DNA of 64,000 bases, from positions 5,917,001 through 5,981,000 of the forward strand of contig NC_051094.1 in NCBI RefSeq assembly GCF_901709675.1, written 5' to 3'. The DNA comes from Syngnathus acus (lineage: Eukaryota > Chordata > Actinopteri > Syngnathiformes > Syngnathidae). Positions 1 to 15,085 of this stretch are shown in pieces; within the stretch, counting starts at the first letter, position 1, and each line of letters starts with the position of its first letter. The notes below the pieces were generated by a model. That model was not told the DNA's origin. It saw only the letters and a program-made list of their open reading frames with translations, and searched no databases. Both the position numbers and the translations under genes were made by a program.

Positions 1-1261
1 TAAAGCATATTCCTTGCCCCCTAGTGAACCCTGTTTTCCTGCAGACAGTAAAAGAGCCTTCCTTAATGGAGGTAACAAAGGGCGACCATCAGTGAGCTGT
101 CATCATTGCACCATCAGAATTGAAGGCTGAACAAAAAAAAAAAAAAAAGTCTACCATCTGGATAAATGTGACACACTCTTTCTCGTTCCTGTCAAAGAAG
201 CTTAGAAAGGTGCGACTCGTATCGTACAGACCGTGAGGGCCTGACAACAAAATGCTGGCCAGTCAACAAGAGTGGGCAAAAAACGAGAAAGGAAAAATTG
301 CTTAAAGTCACAAAAAGCCTCCACAGCAACTGTCACTACTTATACTTTGCAAGCTTGGAGACCAAACATGACTTGTGGCCTTGAAACTCACTGACTGGTT
401 AGGTGGCCGGTTGGGCGCTGGGAGACGGCGTGTCACCACAAATAAATGGCAGAGATATTAATTAGAGGCAATGTCAAAAGTTCATAAAGAAGTGTGCATG
501 GGGGAGGAAATGCTATCTCTTTATCAACCCCCCTCCCCTCCAACCCTTTCTTGCCTGCATAGCAGAGGGAAAATGTAGGACATGGTTGAATTAAGCGATT
601 GCTGAGGGAGCGCCGCGAGGACAGCCGCCGTAACGCTACTTGTTCATTTGTTGTGTCGTTGCGCATGACTCAACTTGGAAAAATGACATCGGCGAGGCCG
701 TGCGAGCGCTGATATTGATTTTTTTGTTTGTTTTTGTTACATTGATGAAGAGAGAAACACAGTTTGGGTTCATGGTGTGACATCACAAAATGTAGTTAGC
801 ATAAATAGGATCTGAAAATCATCTGACACACTTACAGGTGAGGAGTTTGAAGAGAACAGACGGGTGTGTGTATGTGTGTGTGTTTGGCCCGTCTTGTCGT
901 TCCTCAAGGGCTGGGATTTTGCCGAGGAGGAACGCAACCAGGCGCTGACAGATCTAGGCTAACACTAATGGGGATAGAACGCATCACGCTTATCATCAGC
1001 CCTTGACTACCGGTTACGCACACGCACACATCACATGGCGCCACACTGACTTGCATGCATTTTTGTTTAGGACATTTTCTCTTATTATACGACCATCCAG
1101 TATAAAGTCAGGGATAACGATAACATCACAAAACTCGATCAGTCAGTAAAACAGTTAGTCATGAATCCAAACAAACGGGTCACTTTATTTCCCAAAACAG
1201 ATTGTGATCTAGCGTACCCTGACCCACACTTAACCCCTGTTAACATTTAAAACCTTTTTAA

Positions 1262-1350
1262 AAGGGGTGTCAAACCCATTTTTGTCGTGAGCCAAATACA
1301 ATTACACTGCGGGCCAAATGTGGCCCACGGGCCAGAGTTTGACACCACTG
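1262..1350. repeat. Short hAT-like MITE remnant
   Basis: The left end reads GGGGTGTCAAACCC and the right end GAGTTTGACACCACTG, which are inverted copies of each other. The interior has the GGGCCAAATGTGGCCC motif typical of hAT/Charlie-type ends in vertebrates. It is about 90 bp, so it cannot code for a transposase. No clear 8-bp target duplication is visible, so the borders are approximate. Confidence 0.5.
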
Positions 1351-4300
1351 CGTGCCACTCTGTCCTTGTAAATGTGACATGAAGCAAATTCTTCTCCAAT
1401 GGTAGTAAAATCAAATGCAGCAACATTAATAGCACCCTTCGCTGAAGTTAAAGTTGCGTGGGGACGATGTGATCCCTGAGAATTGGAAAGACGACGGAAT
1501 GAAAAGCAGAAAGAAGACAGGATGATCATCATTAATTCACTTGGATCCAGTTTTGCCAACACGCCGGGAAATATGTAGGTTACATGCAGAGGGAAATCCC
1601 AGCACATTCGAGAGCATAAACTAACAGAAGGAAAAACAAACTTTCAAAAAGAAAGAAAACATTTGGACTATTCCATCATTCCGTAAACACACATGACAAC
1701 ATATTCATTGGATGGTGCTGACTTTAAGCCCGGAAGAAACATCTAGACAGTGAACGGGATGAAAGAACAGGAAGACGGGCAAACTTTCATCCTTTCTACT
1801 GTCAACACAATCACACCCTGGGACACCCTTTTCCTTTTCCTGACAACTTTGAACCAGGACACATTTATGATGTGTCTTCTGGATTGCACATTAAGACAGC
1901 TTGTAGATTTTAATGGAACCTACAGTTTCAACTTATGCCGGAAAAGTTCCATCGTAGTCCAAAAATAATCGACTACATTCGGTATCGCAAAAAAAAAAAA
2001 AAAAATGGTGACACAAAGGACTTTTTTTTCTTTTAAGATATCAGCCCACATAAATTTTCAACAATGTGTTGAGAAAACACTGCAGCTATATTTTGTGTTT
2101 CTTTTGCAGTATGTTTAGTTTTCCCATGACCTCCTGAGCCTGAGTCAAAACGCCTGAAAAAAATAAATACAAAAAAGGCCTGTCGGGCCACACGGGTTGT
2201 TGCTGAAAGGACCCTGCCACAAAAAAAACAGTGTCCTCATCCTCAGCGTTGTGTTGGAGCCGTCACAAATGACAGAGACGGAACCTCAAAACGTCAGGAA
2301 TTCACTGAAAGCCTGTCGACAAGAACAAATGAAGCCTGTCTAGGCCAAACACAACCAAGTGTCGATCAAGCTTCGTATTTAAAAAACACAACCAGAAGGA
2401 TTCGAACGTAATGAAGATTTTGCCAATTTTACGTGATATTATTTGAGATGAGATATAAAGAGCCGTGTATCTCCCCATTATTTTCATTTGCAAAAACATC
2501 TGGGAATAAAATTGGCTTTGAACAGTCAATCTCTGCAAATTCTTCATCCCTCTTCGATTTCTTTCTTCCTTTTCTTTTTTGACAGCCTCCTTTGAAGTCT
2601 GTCGAAACGCAAGCACAACAGGAAGCAAACTAGAGTTGAGAAGCTTAGAGGTGGCGAGTGTAAGCCGAGCTACATCGACAGAGACGGAGATTATTTTGAC
2701 AACAGTGGAAAGGGGAAAAACAAGGAGGACAAAACATCACTTAAAGGTTTGCGTGGATTTGTTGCGTGAGGGAGCGGACAAGCTGGGTCAAGGCGGGCAG
2801 TTTCTCGGCCTAACATGATGAACGCATTCTTGAGAACAAACAGACACCTCCATAACTGTAAAACATAAAAGGCTGCCCGGGTATTTTAACACTGGCAGCC
2901 AGTGGCGTACACAAATTGGAAAAGAAACTGTAGACCAGGGCCATAGAAATCATTTTAAAAGTAGGCGGGGCAAATTGTAGCCTTGAGTGATTAGTGATTA
3001 GTAATCAATGAATCGACAAATTAAGGTAACATTTTTTTCATCATTTATTAATTGCCTAGAATAGATAGAAATTCAAATAAAACAGTTGTTTCATCAAAAT
3101 TAAACTACAAATATTAAATGATTAAAATGAAATCTACCACAATTTTTTAGCCTACTATTTAACATATTGGTAATACACACACACCTGCAATGACCTCCCT
3201 CCCGTCACACACGACACGCAATTTCACAATAACTGCCCGCAGGCTGCCCTAACATGATGGGCGCTCTTGCTTTTACTTCAAGGTGCTTGTGCCTCGCTCT
3301 ACCTCCTCCATTCTCCCCACAATGGCAGCGAATGATTGTATTCCTTCATCGGTGCAGCTTTGCCTCGCCTCATGCATGAAGTGACAGGTTGTTTTAACAG
3401 GCCGTCATTGAGCTGTCCATCCACAAGCCAGCTGTGCTCTGACACTTTGGCGTCAGCTTTGCCTGCAACCACCCGCTTGCCTCGCTCCCGCATGAATACA
3501 GCCAACCAATTAGTGGAAAAACAGGGCATATGTCTACATGCTAGAGGAGGGGGGAGGCAAGAGCATAGAAAACAACAACAAACCCGAAAGTGAGCTAGCA
3601 GGTGGATAGGAGATGGGCACACATTCCACTTAGAGGATGGATGATTTTTATTTTTACGCACTAAACACGAACAAACTTTTTCCTCTGCAGAGATGGCTCA
3701 AGAGGTGGCAACCATGATCTAAACAAATCACATCCTCTTATTTGTCTACTGGTTTTGTCAGCCAGGGGATGAGGTCACCTGCCCATTTGGAGCGTGTCCA
3801 TCATTTGCTTATGTGGACGTGTACTATGAAATAATCACCTGCCATATTTAAAAACCCACCACATCCTGTTTGGAGGTTAGGAACAAAGGAATCATGACTC
3901 GTGTTTCGACATTGCCACATCCGTCCGGCAAGGATCGGTTTACACGCTATGACCAGATATGATGCATCGGTACACACATTTGAGCGGATCTATCCTTCCT
4001 GAGACATTTTGTGACAATTCTAATGATTAGCGAGAAGATTTTGGGGATGACTGGACTGGATTACAATATCGATTGACAGTTCGGAGGTCACGCGTGGCTA
4101 AGTCCTTCTTCTCCTCGAGCTTTTAACGTAGTAAAGACACGTGTCAGTGGTCTCGTCTGGGTCAGCTCATTAGGTTTCCCAGTTAATGAAATAAAAGAAG
4201 AATAAGCAATCATACTTCCCAACAAAGAGTGCGGTTGTTTCATTATCGAGTCTTCACTCTCCATCTTACACATAGAGCTGACTGTCACTAGGTAGGCAAG

Positions 4301-5340
4301 GGTGGGATTTTCACACGCCTCGTTCCCCATTCACTACAGTACACAGCATGACAGCAGGACACACACACAAACACACACACAAGCACACACACGCAAAGCC
4401 AGGAATTGTCTGCAATCCATGGGCCACTCACAACAAGAATGGCAGAACGACACAAAGCCGAGGATGCAGATACATGCACAGGCTGCCTCCAGGCATGCAT
4501 TAACAACATTCAGAGTTTTTTGTTATTTTTCCCCTCCTCCTGATGGACAGCAGTAGCCACCTCGCTAAGTCATTGTCTGTATGAGGCTTACAATTAGAAC
4601 AAACCCAAAATGGCTATTTGGAAGGCATTTTTGTGACATTTGGAGAAGTTATTCATTAACAGCCAACGGGGGCAGCAATCAGGCTCGTAAAAGCCACCCA
4701 GTGTTCTATTATGACAAGAATGTGATTATTACGGTTGGTATAATTTCAGAAAATTTATGCAGTCGGGTCTTCTAAATTTGCTCTTTTGATGGTTGATAAT
4801 GTGCTTATGCATACAGAATTACAGACGGCGAATACATCACTATTAGTTCATTACATTGAGGATAATATAATGCATCATGTGATGCCCCCCCCCCTCGTTC
4901 ACCCTTCAATCACCCTCATGGGAAACTACCCTCCTTCTCAAAGGATATATGACAGCTCCTCAACTTTTCCCCTCTTTCCTGTGGTCAAAGGTTGAATAGA
5001 AACCGAGTCCCGGGCTCATCATCCATCCAGCCAGCTTGTCCGCAATGCGTCATTTGACAAATGCTGTGGGTAAACGTTTGCAAGTGGCAACAAGCCTCCA
5101 CTGATAACTTGTAAAACCTCTGTGGGACTTCTTCACTTTGCCTCCAGAAACTCTGGAAATATGAACATTATCATTGGAGTAGTACAATTTCTTAATCTTT
5201 TATAGGGAACCTGTGAGAAAATGAAATACGGCGTAGGCTATATTCACCACTTTGTGACGCAGGACCTTACGATTTTTTTTTTTTTTTTTGGCCTGACACA
5301 GCTAATAATCATCACGATAATGATGTTAGATTTAAAATCA

Positions 5341-5407
5341 TCAATCCATCCATTTTTCGACAGTCCTGATTCGTGTCTCGGGTTAGCTGGAGCCCATCCC
5401 AGCTGAC
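5341..5407 (-). repeat. Old interspersed repeat, 3' end fragment
   Basis: A (ATCC)n start followed by a stretch ending in GCTGGAGCCCATCCCAGCTG matches, from memory, the end of a very common fish interspersed repeat that carries a GGAT-rich tail. It is in reverse orientation and degraded. A poly-T run lies just upstream, at about 5273-5290. Confidence 0.45.
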
Positions 5408-8400
5408 AAAAAATGTACAAAAAAAACCCAAAAAGAATGTAAAAGAATAAATGCGGCTGGTGTCCCTGGATAGTCACACTGATTAATGTCAGAAAAAGGT
5501 CAAACCTATTAAGAATTCGCAAACACACCATCAACCTAATCTTGACAGTATTGTTATGTTTATTTAATTTGTGGCAGATTGCTTTGATCAACAAATGTTG
5601 CGCTGATGGACTGCTTTGGAAATGTGCAACAAAAGCCTCCCCTAAGTCTTTAAATCCAAGCAGAACCTTTAAGACGACGTCAGACAAGACTCAGGCATGT
5701 TTTCATCATCTAAAAGGGAATCATGAGATTTCAGCCCCAGCAAGAAATTTAGTGTGAGCTGCAAATTGCAAGAAAAACTTTGAGCTAGGTCCCTCTCAGC
5801 TTACATAAGTCCCCCTCGTATTACACGCCTTTAACTGTAGTTACACTTGTTTAATCCAAAATCGCAGCTTTTTAAATTTGGAGAAGTGCATTTTAGTCGC
5901 TCACTCGAGTGTTTTGAAGACTATGTGCAAATCCTGGTTTTCAATTAAATGACTCTTCAGCACGAGCTTCGATATGGATTCAGACTGCCTTCCATCCTCA
6001 AGTGCCTGCCTGCCTTGCCTTCCTGGTGTTTGTGTACAAACCTTAAGGAAGGCCGATGAGTGCAAATCAGGTGATGGGAAACATGGAAGAAGTCAAACCA
6101 ATTTAATTTCAAGAGTGAAGCAAGAGAGAGTCAGCCGCTACCCACCGCCACTGCTTCATATTTAGGTCAGGCTGAGAGGGGGATTTGGGTGATAGTCTGA
6201 ATAAAATATTTTTAAAAAATCAGTTCTTATATAAATCGTGGGAGCAAATCATACCAAAGGGTGTCCCACAAATCAGGTATACTGAAATGGTATAGGAGAA
6301 AAAAATTAATACCATCTCAACAATTGCCACATATGCCTTAATTTACATAATTACCTTCGGACAGTCACATGCCCTCTTTGGCCAAAACACTTTGCTATTT
6401 TTTAGCACAAGCAACGTTCCGAATCTGAAAAGGAACCAGACCTCCTCCAGTGCCATGTACTCATCATTACCATGTTTGTTTATCTGCTCTTCATCCCTCA
6501 AAGGAACTACCCGGCCTTGTTAAAGCGGGAGACTAGCAGAACTTTAAAAGTGAAACTAAGGCATACATTTCAGGCAGGGGTCCCAGAACGATGCATGATA
6601 GCGAGCTATTTCCATAATGGTAGCTTAACAGGCGCTAGCCAGCGGAGTGAGGGGCGCGCCGCCCTCATTAAGGCACTGGCTCAGGAACAGATTAGCGCGT
6701 CATTAACATACAGCGAGAAGAGGGGAAAATAACCGCTCTCTATTTCACAGTCTAAAAAGCTGCCACAGACAAGAGTTAGAGATAAGTAGCGGGCGACTGA
6801 TGGACTCATTCTCGGGGAAGATTTAAAAAAAAAAAAACAATGTAGAGTGTAAAATTGGCAAGTAATTCATTGTGATTGTTTCAGATTATAAATATTCTGG
6901 ACATACTTGCACCTTTGTCTGCCCTCATTTTATGTGCTGGCTGCTAGTTCCAGCTCGACATTCTCATTGGCTACACTGTGATTTGCTGCAATATGAAGTA
7001 GCCTCTTTGTTATACCTGCACCGGCAAAATGAGACGAGCAGACTTTTCAGTTTGCCAGGAGCAGGTAGAAGAAAACCACGGTTGGATCTCAAATAGACAG
7101 GATGTGTGTGTGAGGGGGGGCATTTTTGTGTCTGGAGAAAATCAAACTGGTAGTAAATTGCATATAAAGAAAACTGTGTTGGGAAGGTGTCAAGCTAGTA
7201 TTCAACAGTACCTTAATATATTTGAAATTTTAGAATACATTTATTGGCATAATTTGGAGTCGTGATGAATGAATAAATCTTTGAAGTGTCTAGAATTGAT
7301 TATTTACTTCATATTTTCCTCAAGGCTTTACACAATGCTTTCTTAATTGGACTACAAACAAATATTTCATTAAGGACAAGAGAAGAAAGTGTCTTGACTA
7401 CAAATAAAATAGAAACTAACTTTACGCTCTTCCACCCTCTTTATGAAATGTCTAGACATTATAATGAGCCAATCAAAATTCCATAGGATTCCTAATCGCT
7501 TCACTCAGTTCTATGCCTGCTATTAAATCCAATAGTTGCAAAACGGATCACATTAAATCCTATTCTTTCTGCCACCATCCAACAGGAACAAGCAGGTATC
7601 ACACTTTGAAATGAGGGATGCTTACATAAAGCTTGGCTGGTTTATTAACTCCACAGTGCATCCCTCGGGCTCTCCACTGAGCAATGACAAATACTCCAAA
7701 TTCATAGAAAAGAATATCGATGTGAAGTGAAGCTTAATGATGCCACGACTTAAAAAACCCCCAATAATAATAATCCAGTTTGCTCACCGCTGACTCCTCA
7801 AGCTTTTGATCTGAAGGAAGAGTCCAAGTCCAACTTGTAATTGGGTGACGGCTACAAATCATTAGTAATAGACTCAACCTCGATGAAGTGCTGTTTGCCC
7901 TAGTTTTAGCCCTCGCTAACTAGAATTCAGCTCATCGCGCACCAGATTTACACGACAGAAACTAACGGGGAACACTTGCTAAGCAGCGATGTTCGACTAA
8001 AAGCAAAGCCACAGATGGGCTTCAATAACAAATGACCCATAAAGGGAAGTCCATTGCTTGCAGGGAGACGAGAACACTGAGTCGCAGAATAATGGGCCCC
8101 AACTGTGCTGTGAGGTGTCGTTACATGAGAAAGCATCACCTCCACTTCGCCAGCAGTCTAGCTAGCGGAAAATTGAGATCAAGCACATTTTGGGGGGAAA
8201 TAAAGTCTCAGTAGTTTGTCATTTCACTTTGTTTCAGCCCACTAAAACCTTGGAAAGGTTTGTATATAAGATGATGCAGATTGTTAAAGTTCAACTAAAT
8301 ATTGATGGAGATGATTGGTCATTCTTAAATGTAACAAGTATTTTGATTTATGACTGAACGTGATTTTGATCCATCCCAACAAAGTCGCATCACAAATAGA

Positions 8401-11400
8401 CGACTGGAAGAGACTTGCTACCTGCGTGCTAAAAAGCAAGCTATTCCTGAAATAACATCCATTCGTGCTGTGTAACATCATAGACAAAACTCATCCCAGT
8501 GGAATAGCCTAGATCCCGTTTCCCTCTTTCAACATCTCACTGAAGGGAAAAAAAACCCTGATATGATAGCTGTGATTATACTTTATCCTTGACGCGTGAA
8601 AAAGTAAACAAAGTGAGAAAGGGAGGCGTTGGGGGTGGGGGGCAGTGGTGAAGAAGCTTCAGGTGTCATCCATTTTCCACTGCTTGTCTTTTATCCAAAA
8701 CAAACCCCAGTGTCACGTCTTCACCATTGGCCTCAACCAGAGCCTTCAACCGTCCATCAACCGGCACGCCTTTATCGACACGTAAACATACCACTCGCCA
8801 TCTGTCATATCCACATTACACACAGGTTACACTAAAAATGTGTTTTTATTTCGTTCATAAAGTCCCGGACACACAGAGCAACGAAAACTTTTTTGAACTT
8901 TTGCCAAACACTAAAATGGTAGTTGAGTAGTATGGATGTGAATGTGCAACGACAGGTTCATGTCACCTTGAAGCAAAGGTTTCTTCTAAATCCAAGATGG
9001 CTCCCAAGATTAAGCCTTACCCTCAATTTAAGACACAAGGAAGCCCAGAATAGGGAAATGTCTGCGAAAGGCTTTCCCGTGTTTCAGTTCAAGGTTGTGC
9101 GGCGTGTCTCTCAAAAATTGATGACTTCTGTGGGCTTAAGTGCCGCGGTGGAGGAGATGCGAATCCACATTGAACTTTGACATCAAACTGAGTAATTAAG
9201 TGTGGCGCCGTTGCTTTAAGGCCGACAGTGTTGCGAGGGAGGCAAAGGCAAAAACGATATCCAGCATGACAAGTTTAGGAGGCAAAATGGAGCCATCTCA
9301 TTCGGGATATTCTAGAATTTTTAAATTGAGAAAGCAAAACAGCCACTGGCGTGACTGAAACGCGCCTTCAGACAGCTTAAACTGAATTTCAATCCTGCCG
9401 ACAAAGATTAACCCCTTAAAAGCATTTTGTGTATGCGTTTAATTGTCTTCCCTTTGAGGGCTTCCCCCATCCCAGCCGTGACTAAAAGGATTGTGAAGAT
9501 TTTTAATGTAATGGCAGAAAAAGAAAGTGTCGGGTTTGGAGCAACGCCCAACTGGGGGGGGGATGAGTTTTATTTTTAACCTCCTCATCAGCGCCACTAT
9601 ACCTTCTTTCAGTTATTTGTTTCCTCCCCCCCTCTCCCACTCTCTTTGTTCCGCTCTCCATGTGTCTTTTGAGCGGCTTCAGAGCCCGGGTGTCTTATCG
9701 AGGCTCCCCAGGTCTACGACGAGGCTGGCGAAACGGTACAGCGTAAACCCCGCTCGCCGCTATCAGCCCGGCGGCAGTCACAATGAGGCCGACACGCATA
9801 TCCAAGCGAACGCCCCGCTTTATAAGCCTCACGCTAAAGTCTGCTTTAGAGTGAAGTCATTTTCCGACAAAGCTTCTGCTGGTATATAAACGGTGCTGAA
9901 CAAATATACTACAGCAAAACTGTCACGAAGGATCATTGAGATTGGGTTGAATTTACAAGATGGAATTTTTTTTGGTTGTTTAATTAAATCTGTGTTCTCC
10001 TGACAAAGTGACTGTAAGGAATAAATGAGGCATGACGCATGTTCTGGGTTGTTTTTCTTTTGCTGCGGCATTTATCACCTCAGACAAAGGTTTCCCTGAC
10101 AAAATTGCGATTGCGCTTATCACTTTCGGGCAGTTTATAATTTGCAATGAGTCACATTAGGAGGAAAAATACGGGCCAGACACAGACAGAGGGAGAGAGA
10201 CAAAACATGCAAAGACATGCAGGCTGTTGACAACTTCAAGCTCGGTCGGTGCGATGGCTAGATTGGCTATCGGAAGAACCGCTATCCTTTTGCCTCGGTC
10301 GCCCAGGGAGCCAACATACACAAACAAATGCGGTGGAAGAAAATATTCTGATATTTTAGAGGAATAGTCGAGAGCAGAATGGAGAGAGATTTGCATCGCT
10401 CGACTTATCAGTCTTGCTGTTTCAATCGCTGCTTGCCTCTTTGGATTTAAAGCTATATTATTCGTTGTTGTTAAGGTTACTTCTCCTTTTCTTAATGTTT
10501 TTCTTCAGATTCAGAAAACATTATATTCATCATGTCTTCTTGATTTCTTCTGTACCAAGGTTTTTTTTTTTTTTTAATTTCGACTTATTTCTACGCAAAG
10601 CGCTAATGAAAGGATATGTTTGAAATTACCAACAAGGATCCATGTTCATACATACTGGCTTAAGTGATTCAGACAATTACACTATTTTACGAGGAGTTAA
10701 AGCCCCGGATAGATGAAGGAAAACGACGCCTACATAAACAAGTGGGATCTGACGCTTCTCCTAAAGAACAATAAGGATCAATTCTCCACACCCACAACCA
10801 TTGGCGCATTGTGTCCAATGTGACAAGCTGTCATCTTCCGCCATTGTGCCGTGTGTACTGCTTCCAAGTGGAAAAAAGCACATTGCTTTGTGTAGAATAG
10901 CAAAGAGCTATGGGAGCCTAATCTCCACCATTGGCCATCATTTGAACAAAAATATTTGAAACAGATTCAGAGACTCAGGCTTGCATCCTCAACGGTCTTT
11001 TCATGACAAATCCAAAATAAAAACAAAAAAGCCTGTAGCTTGTTTTCATTTGATTTGGTTAGCAACACATTATTGAAAATAAAAATGAATATAAACGTTA
11101 AGGAGTCGAGACAGTGCTAAGTCACAGCCGGGGGGGCGATGTAGATGGCGGTGAGATGCACTTCTTACAACAGTGCATGTGTGTATGTGAGGAGCATCAT
11201 TAGAGGAAGGTCAATGTGACTTTATCAACACACCTTCATAAATAATTTACAACTACACAGAAATTAGACTTTGTAATTAAATCGCTCGGCGGAGTTGCGG
11301 TTGTATTTGCATGTTTGTACCTGCGCCTATCACGCGCTTGTGTGTCTACAAGCGTGAGCATTTGTATAATCTCTAATTAGCAGCACAAGAAGAACTGCGG

Positions 11401-12123
11401 CTATTACGCCGTTGCATTATGCAGAGCTGGAGATGGCAAGAGGCAACACGGGGCTCAAACTCTCTTTGGATGGTGATGTGTTGTGCGGAGTGCGCAGGCA
11501 ACAACCAAAGTAAATGCATGGAAACAAATAGTAGGAAATCAAATTTGCGCATGCTTATATTCAAGTTTCATCGCAACTCTTCCTCCGTGTCACTCGAGTC
11601 ACGTTTCACCTTGCCATTTCCAATCAATGGCATAGCCTCAAACAGCACGTGGCATTTGGCCCCTCCGCTAATGACATTTGGGCGTTACCAAAAGGGACAC
11701 TCCAATTAGAAGAAATACGCCTTTGTAGAGGAAACTGCTATGGACAAACCTTTACTCCACCCTGCAAATTTAGTGATGAATTATTGAAAAGGGCAAAAGC
11801 CTGAGCTCCTTGATGAGGCTGGCACATTTGGCTGTCAGAATGGGGGAAATGACAGGTGGAGCGGTTTAAGGGCAATGCTATCTCAGCAACTCGGAGCAGA
11901 GCTGATTCAGAAGCTCCAGCTTAGTGGATGGTTGGGGAGAGTGCAGGAGGATGATTCCATCTAAAAAAAAAAAAAATGTTGGAGCCTGGACGATTTTAAA
12001 AGTTACTGTCAATGTGGCGCCACTGTCTGATAGACTGTAATCTAAATGCCTCACTGACCAGCCTACTTTGTGGATGGCTGGGGGGCGAGTAGTGGGTGTG
12101 GACAGAAATGGATATCCGCTCAA

Positions 12124-12388
12124 ATTCATTTATTTATTTATTTATTTTGTTTGTTTATTCATTACTTTTTTATTTATTTATTTGTTCATTCATTCTTTAT
12201 TCATTCATTAATTTATTACGTTTTTATTTATTTATCTATTTATTCATTCGTTCATTACTTTTTTATTTATTTATTTGTTCATTCATTCATCTATTCATTC
12301 ATTCATTTATTACTTTTTTTATTTATGTATTTATGTATTTATTCATTCATTCATTCGTTCGTTCGTTCGTTCATTCATTCATTCATTT
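12124..12388. repeat. (TTTA)n/(TTCA)n tetranucleotide tract
   Basis: About 265 bp of interrupted TTTA, TTTG, TTCA and TTCG units, arranged as alternating blocks. Two frames stay open through it and give low-complexity Phe/Ile/Tyr/Ser/His peptides, which are artefacts of the repeat. Confidence 0.85.
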
Positions 12389-15012
12389 GATCCACCGGAC
12401 ATTATGTATCTGATTGACCTCAAATATCCTTCCCAAAATGGAGTGGACAGCTAAACGGGCATCCCTGAGCGTTGATTGAAGCTGATTATGACAGAATAGT
12501 GGCACTGGTTCCCCTTCTATCAAGCTCCCGGGACCCGGGACCCATCTATTGAGTGTTTAAAAGGGCAAATCTTCAAAAGAGTGACTGTCACTTTGACAAG
12601 CTCTCACCTTGTGCTTTAGCAGTCTCACTCTATTATTCATAGCAGACAAGAAAACTTTTTCAAAAGATTACTGACAAAAAAATTGTAGCTTCCTGACCAT
12701 GTCACGGTGGGATTGACGTACAAGGAGACCAAATAGTACATTACACAAATGTGAAGCTTTCAATCTTCTTAAGGGTTCTCACAGTAATCTGTAAAATGTA
12801 AGACTCAACCAGAACCATCTTTTGAGAAGAAGAATAAATACAGGGCATGATCCAAAGAGCAACAAGTCATCGTGCAAAGAGAATACATGACCAGAAATCT
12901 GTGTGTACTCGTGGATATGAGGGAAAGAGGGAGGCTAGCGCGAGCTTGCAAGCTTTCTTGTTTCAAAAAGTCAGGAAGACGTCTGTTCAAAGTCTTCACA
13001 TTTGGCAGAGCTATTTTGACAGTGCACAAATACAGACAGCCCTCAGAAACAGCTCAAAGTGCTGGAATAACCAAAAAGAAACACTTTTGTAGTTAGGGGA
13101 AATCACATACCAGGCCCAAATGGTAAAATAAATTTCCACGCAAGCCCAAAACGACAACTGCAATTACCTTGAGGAACTACTTACACTGCCCAAAATGCTG
13201 TTTCTTGTCAAACTCAAGTTCCAAGTAACAACAAGGCAGACATTCATTCCTCCCTCCCTCTCATGCATGCCATCTCTCATCCCCCTACGTGGTATTTTGC
13301 CCAAACACGTCAACGCCTCAGATAATCTCCAACTGGCCTCCCTCACCATCAAGGCTGCTGCACCTGCTAGGAGGAAGCATTGATTCTGGCTTTGAAAGCG
13401 ATGTGCTCCTCCAACATCTACATTCTTCTTGCTTGTTGGAACTTCATCTTTAACTGGTAGAAAGTCAGGTTAAGAAATAAATCAGCACCAACGCGGTGAC
13501 CTCGCATTGACACGCCCTGCCTTGTGTTCCCTGTGTGATGCCCATCAAATATTTACAAGACATGACTTTGGGGCTTTATTTTTTTTTACCCTTTGTTTCC
13601 AAAGTAAGTGCCTAAAATACTTGTTTTATAGTCTACAAACGGTTCCATCTTACTGCTGTAAATTTGATTCCAAACGACAATAAATAGTAAACATCCTCGA
13701 ATATTGGACACCCAACAAGAGATTTGTAATTGCTCACATGTCAGAAAATGATTTTTTGTTTTTTTACAGTGATCTATAACGGTCAGAAAAATCTGCAAAG
13801 AAATGGTAAAAAAAAAAAAAAAGTCTAAGAGAGAAACTGCATATAGATGCCAGAGTGTTACAACTTTAATAAATAAATAAAAGTCCAATAAATATTCTTC
13901 TCCTATTCTAAAAATCTTCTCCTCACCACTTGAGGCCAATTCAAGATCATAAAACAGCAACAAAAAGCAAAAGACAATCCAACAAGCATCCAAACATTTC
14001 GTGAGGTATTTCTCAGACCTTGCCAGGCAATTCAGTAGTTGATCTTTTGTCTTAAATGCCAGAAGAAAGCCAAAGAAAAAGCAAAACGCAGAATTGACTC
14101 GTTGGGTTTTGTGAGCCAGAAAATGTCCGACAAATTTCCTATGAATTTTGTATAACCTGAGGACTGTTCAAACTTAAAAGTTCCCCTCTCTTTTGTGATA
14201 ATGACATTCATGAACATTCCAGAAAGGTCTACAAATATAATCTAACAAGTTGTACGTTAACAATAGAGCTCTTCATTTATGACTTCAAACATTTAGATTA
14301 AGAGTTTTGTCAGTATCGCACAGCTAACCCGGTTTCCTTTCGCTCTCTTTACAATTATGACAGTGATGGAAGCGATAAGAGCCGTGTCTATTCTTGGAAC
14401 TGTAATAGAAGGCTGTGCTTGGTTGGATGTGACAATGAAGATGATAACGAAAAGTGCTTATTCCTCCTTTCCTTTATTATTAAGGAATCAGTCGCCACGC
14501 AGAAGGCCCCGGCTAATGGGCTCGGAATATTACTCCTGCCACGGTGAGCGGCAACCGCCATTACTCAATTTGTACAGACATTAAAAGGAGCATCATTACA
14601 TTTTAGAATGTACCTACGATGTCGCCGCTCTACCAATCTGTGGTAGAATTTTCTGTTATCAACTAGCAGATGCTATTTTCTAGTCACTCCTATCACGGGT
14701 CGAAAGCAAAACAGATGACGCGTACTATCAGAAAAAAAGGCAGCTGGATGATTTTCCGGCTTGCCTTATTATCATCACCTCTGAACCTTTTTTCTTTGAA
14801 CGGGCTCCAGATTTAACACCTGGGCGACATTACGGAATAGGGGTGTGACTAGCAGGCCTTTTTAAGCTGACATTTATATCACGCTGTTTTTAACTGCAGG
14901 AGTGTTGTTGACACTTTTGAAGATGTGCAAAGAAAAGCGCAGAGGTGAAAAGTAATCATGTTCAGTACAAAGCAGAATTTATTATATATATAATATTTGT
15001 GTGCGTGCGTGT

Positions 15013-15047
15013 GTGTATATATACATATATATATATATGTATACACG

Positions 15048-15082
<35 letters not shown>

Positions 15083-15085
15083 TAT
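15013..15085. repeat. TA-rich microsatellite at LINE 5' edge
   Basis: Runs of alternating T and A interrupted by GTATACACG. The tract ends exactly where LINE-like coding sequence begins, and similar AT repeats resume after the LINE's 3' tail. The LINE therefore appears to have landed inside or beside an AT microsatellite. Confidence 0.8.

Larger units (their letters stand above)
1..15085. other. Gene-free AT-rich region
   Basis: I see no exon with a recognisable protein product on either strand. Open frames here are short, without homology I recognise or splice context. The region holds simple repeats, short MITE-like and old interspersed-repeat fragments (listed separately) and scattered AT-rich blocks with TAATTA-type cores, for example near 11.27-11.40 kb. 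It lies beyond the last visible commd10 exon, so it may be the long final intron of commd10 or intergenic DNA. The sequence alone does not decide this. Confidence 0.6.

Noticed and set aside
12070-12413. Two overlapping 105-residue open frames rich in Phe, Ile, Tyr and Ser
   Set aside because: They are translations of the tetranucleotide repeat; no domain, no splice context.
15013-15085. TA tract considered as a replication or matrix element
   Set aside because: A simple microsatellite; no additional signal.
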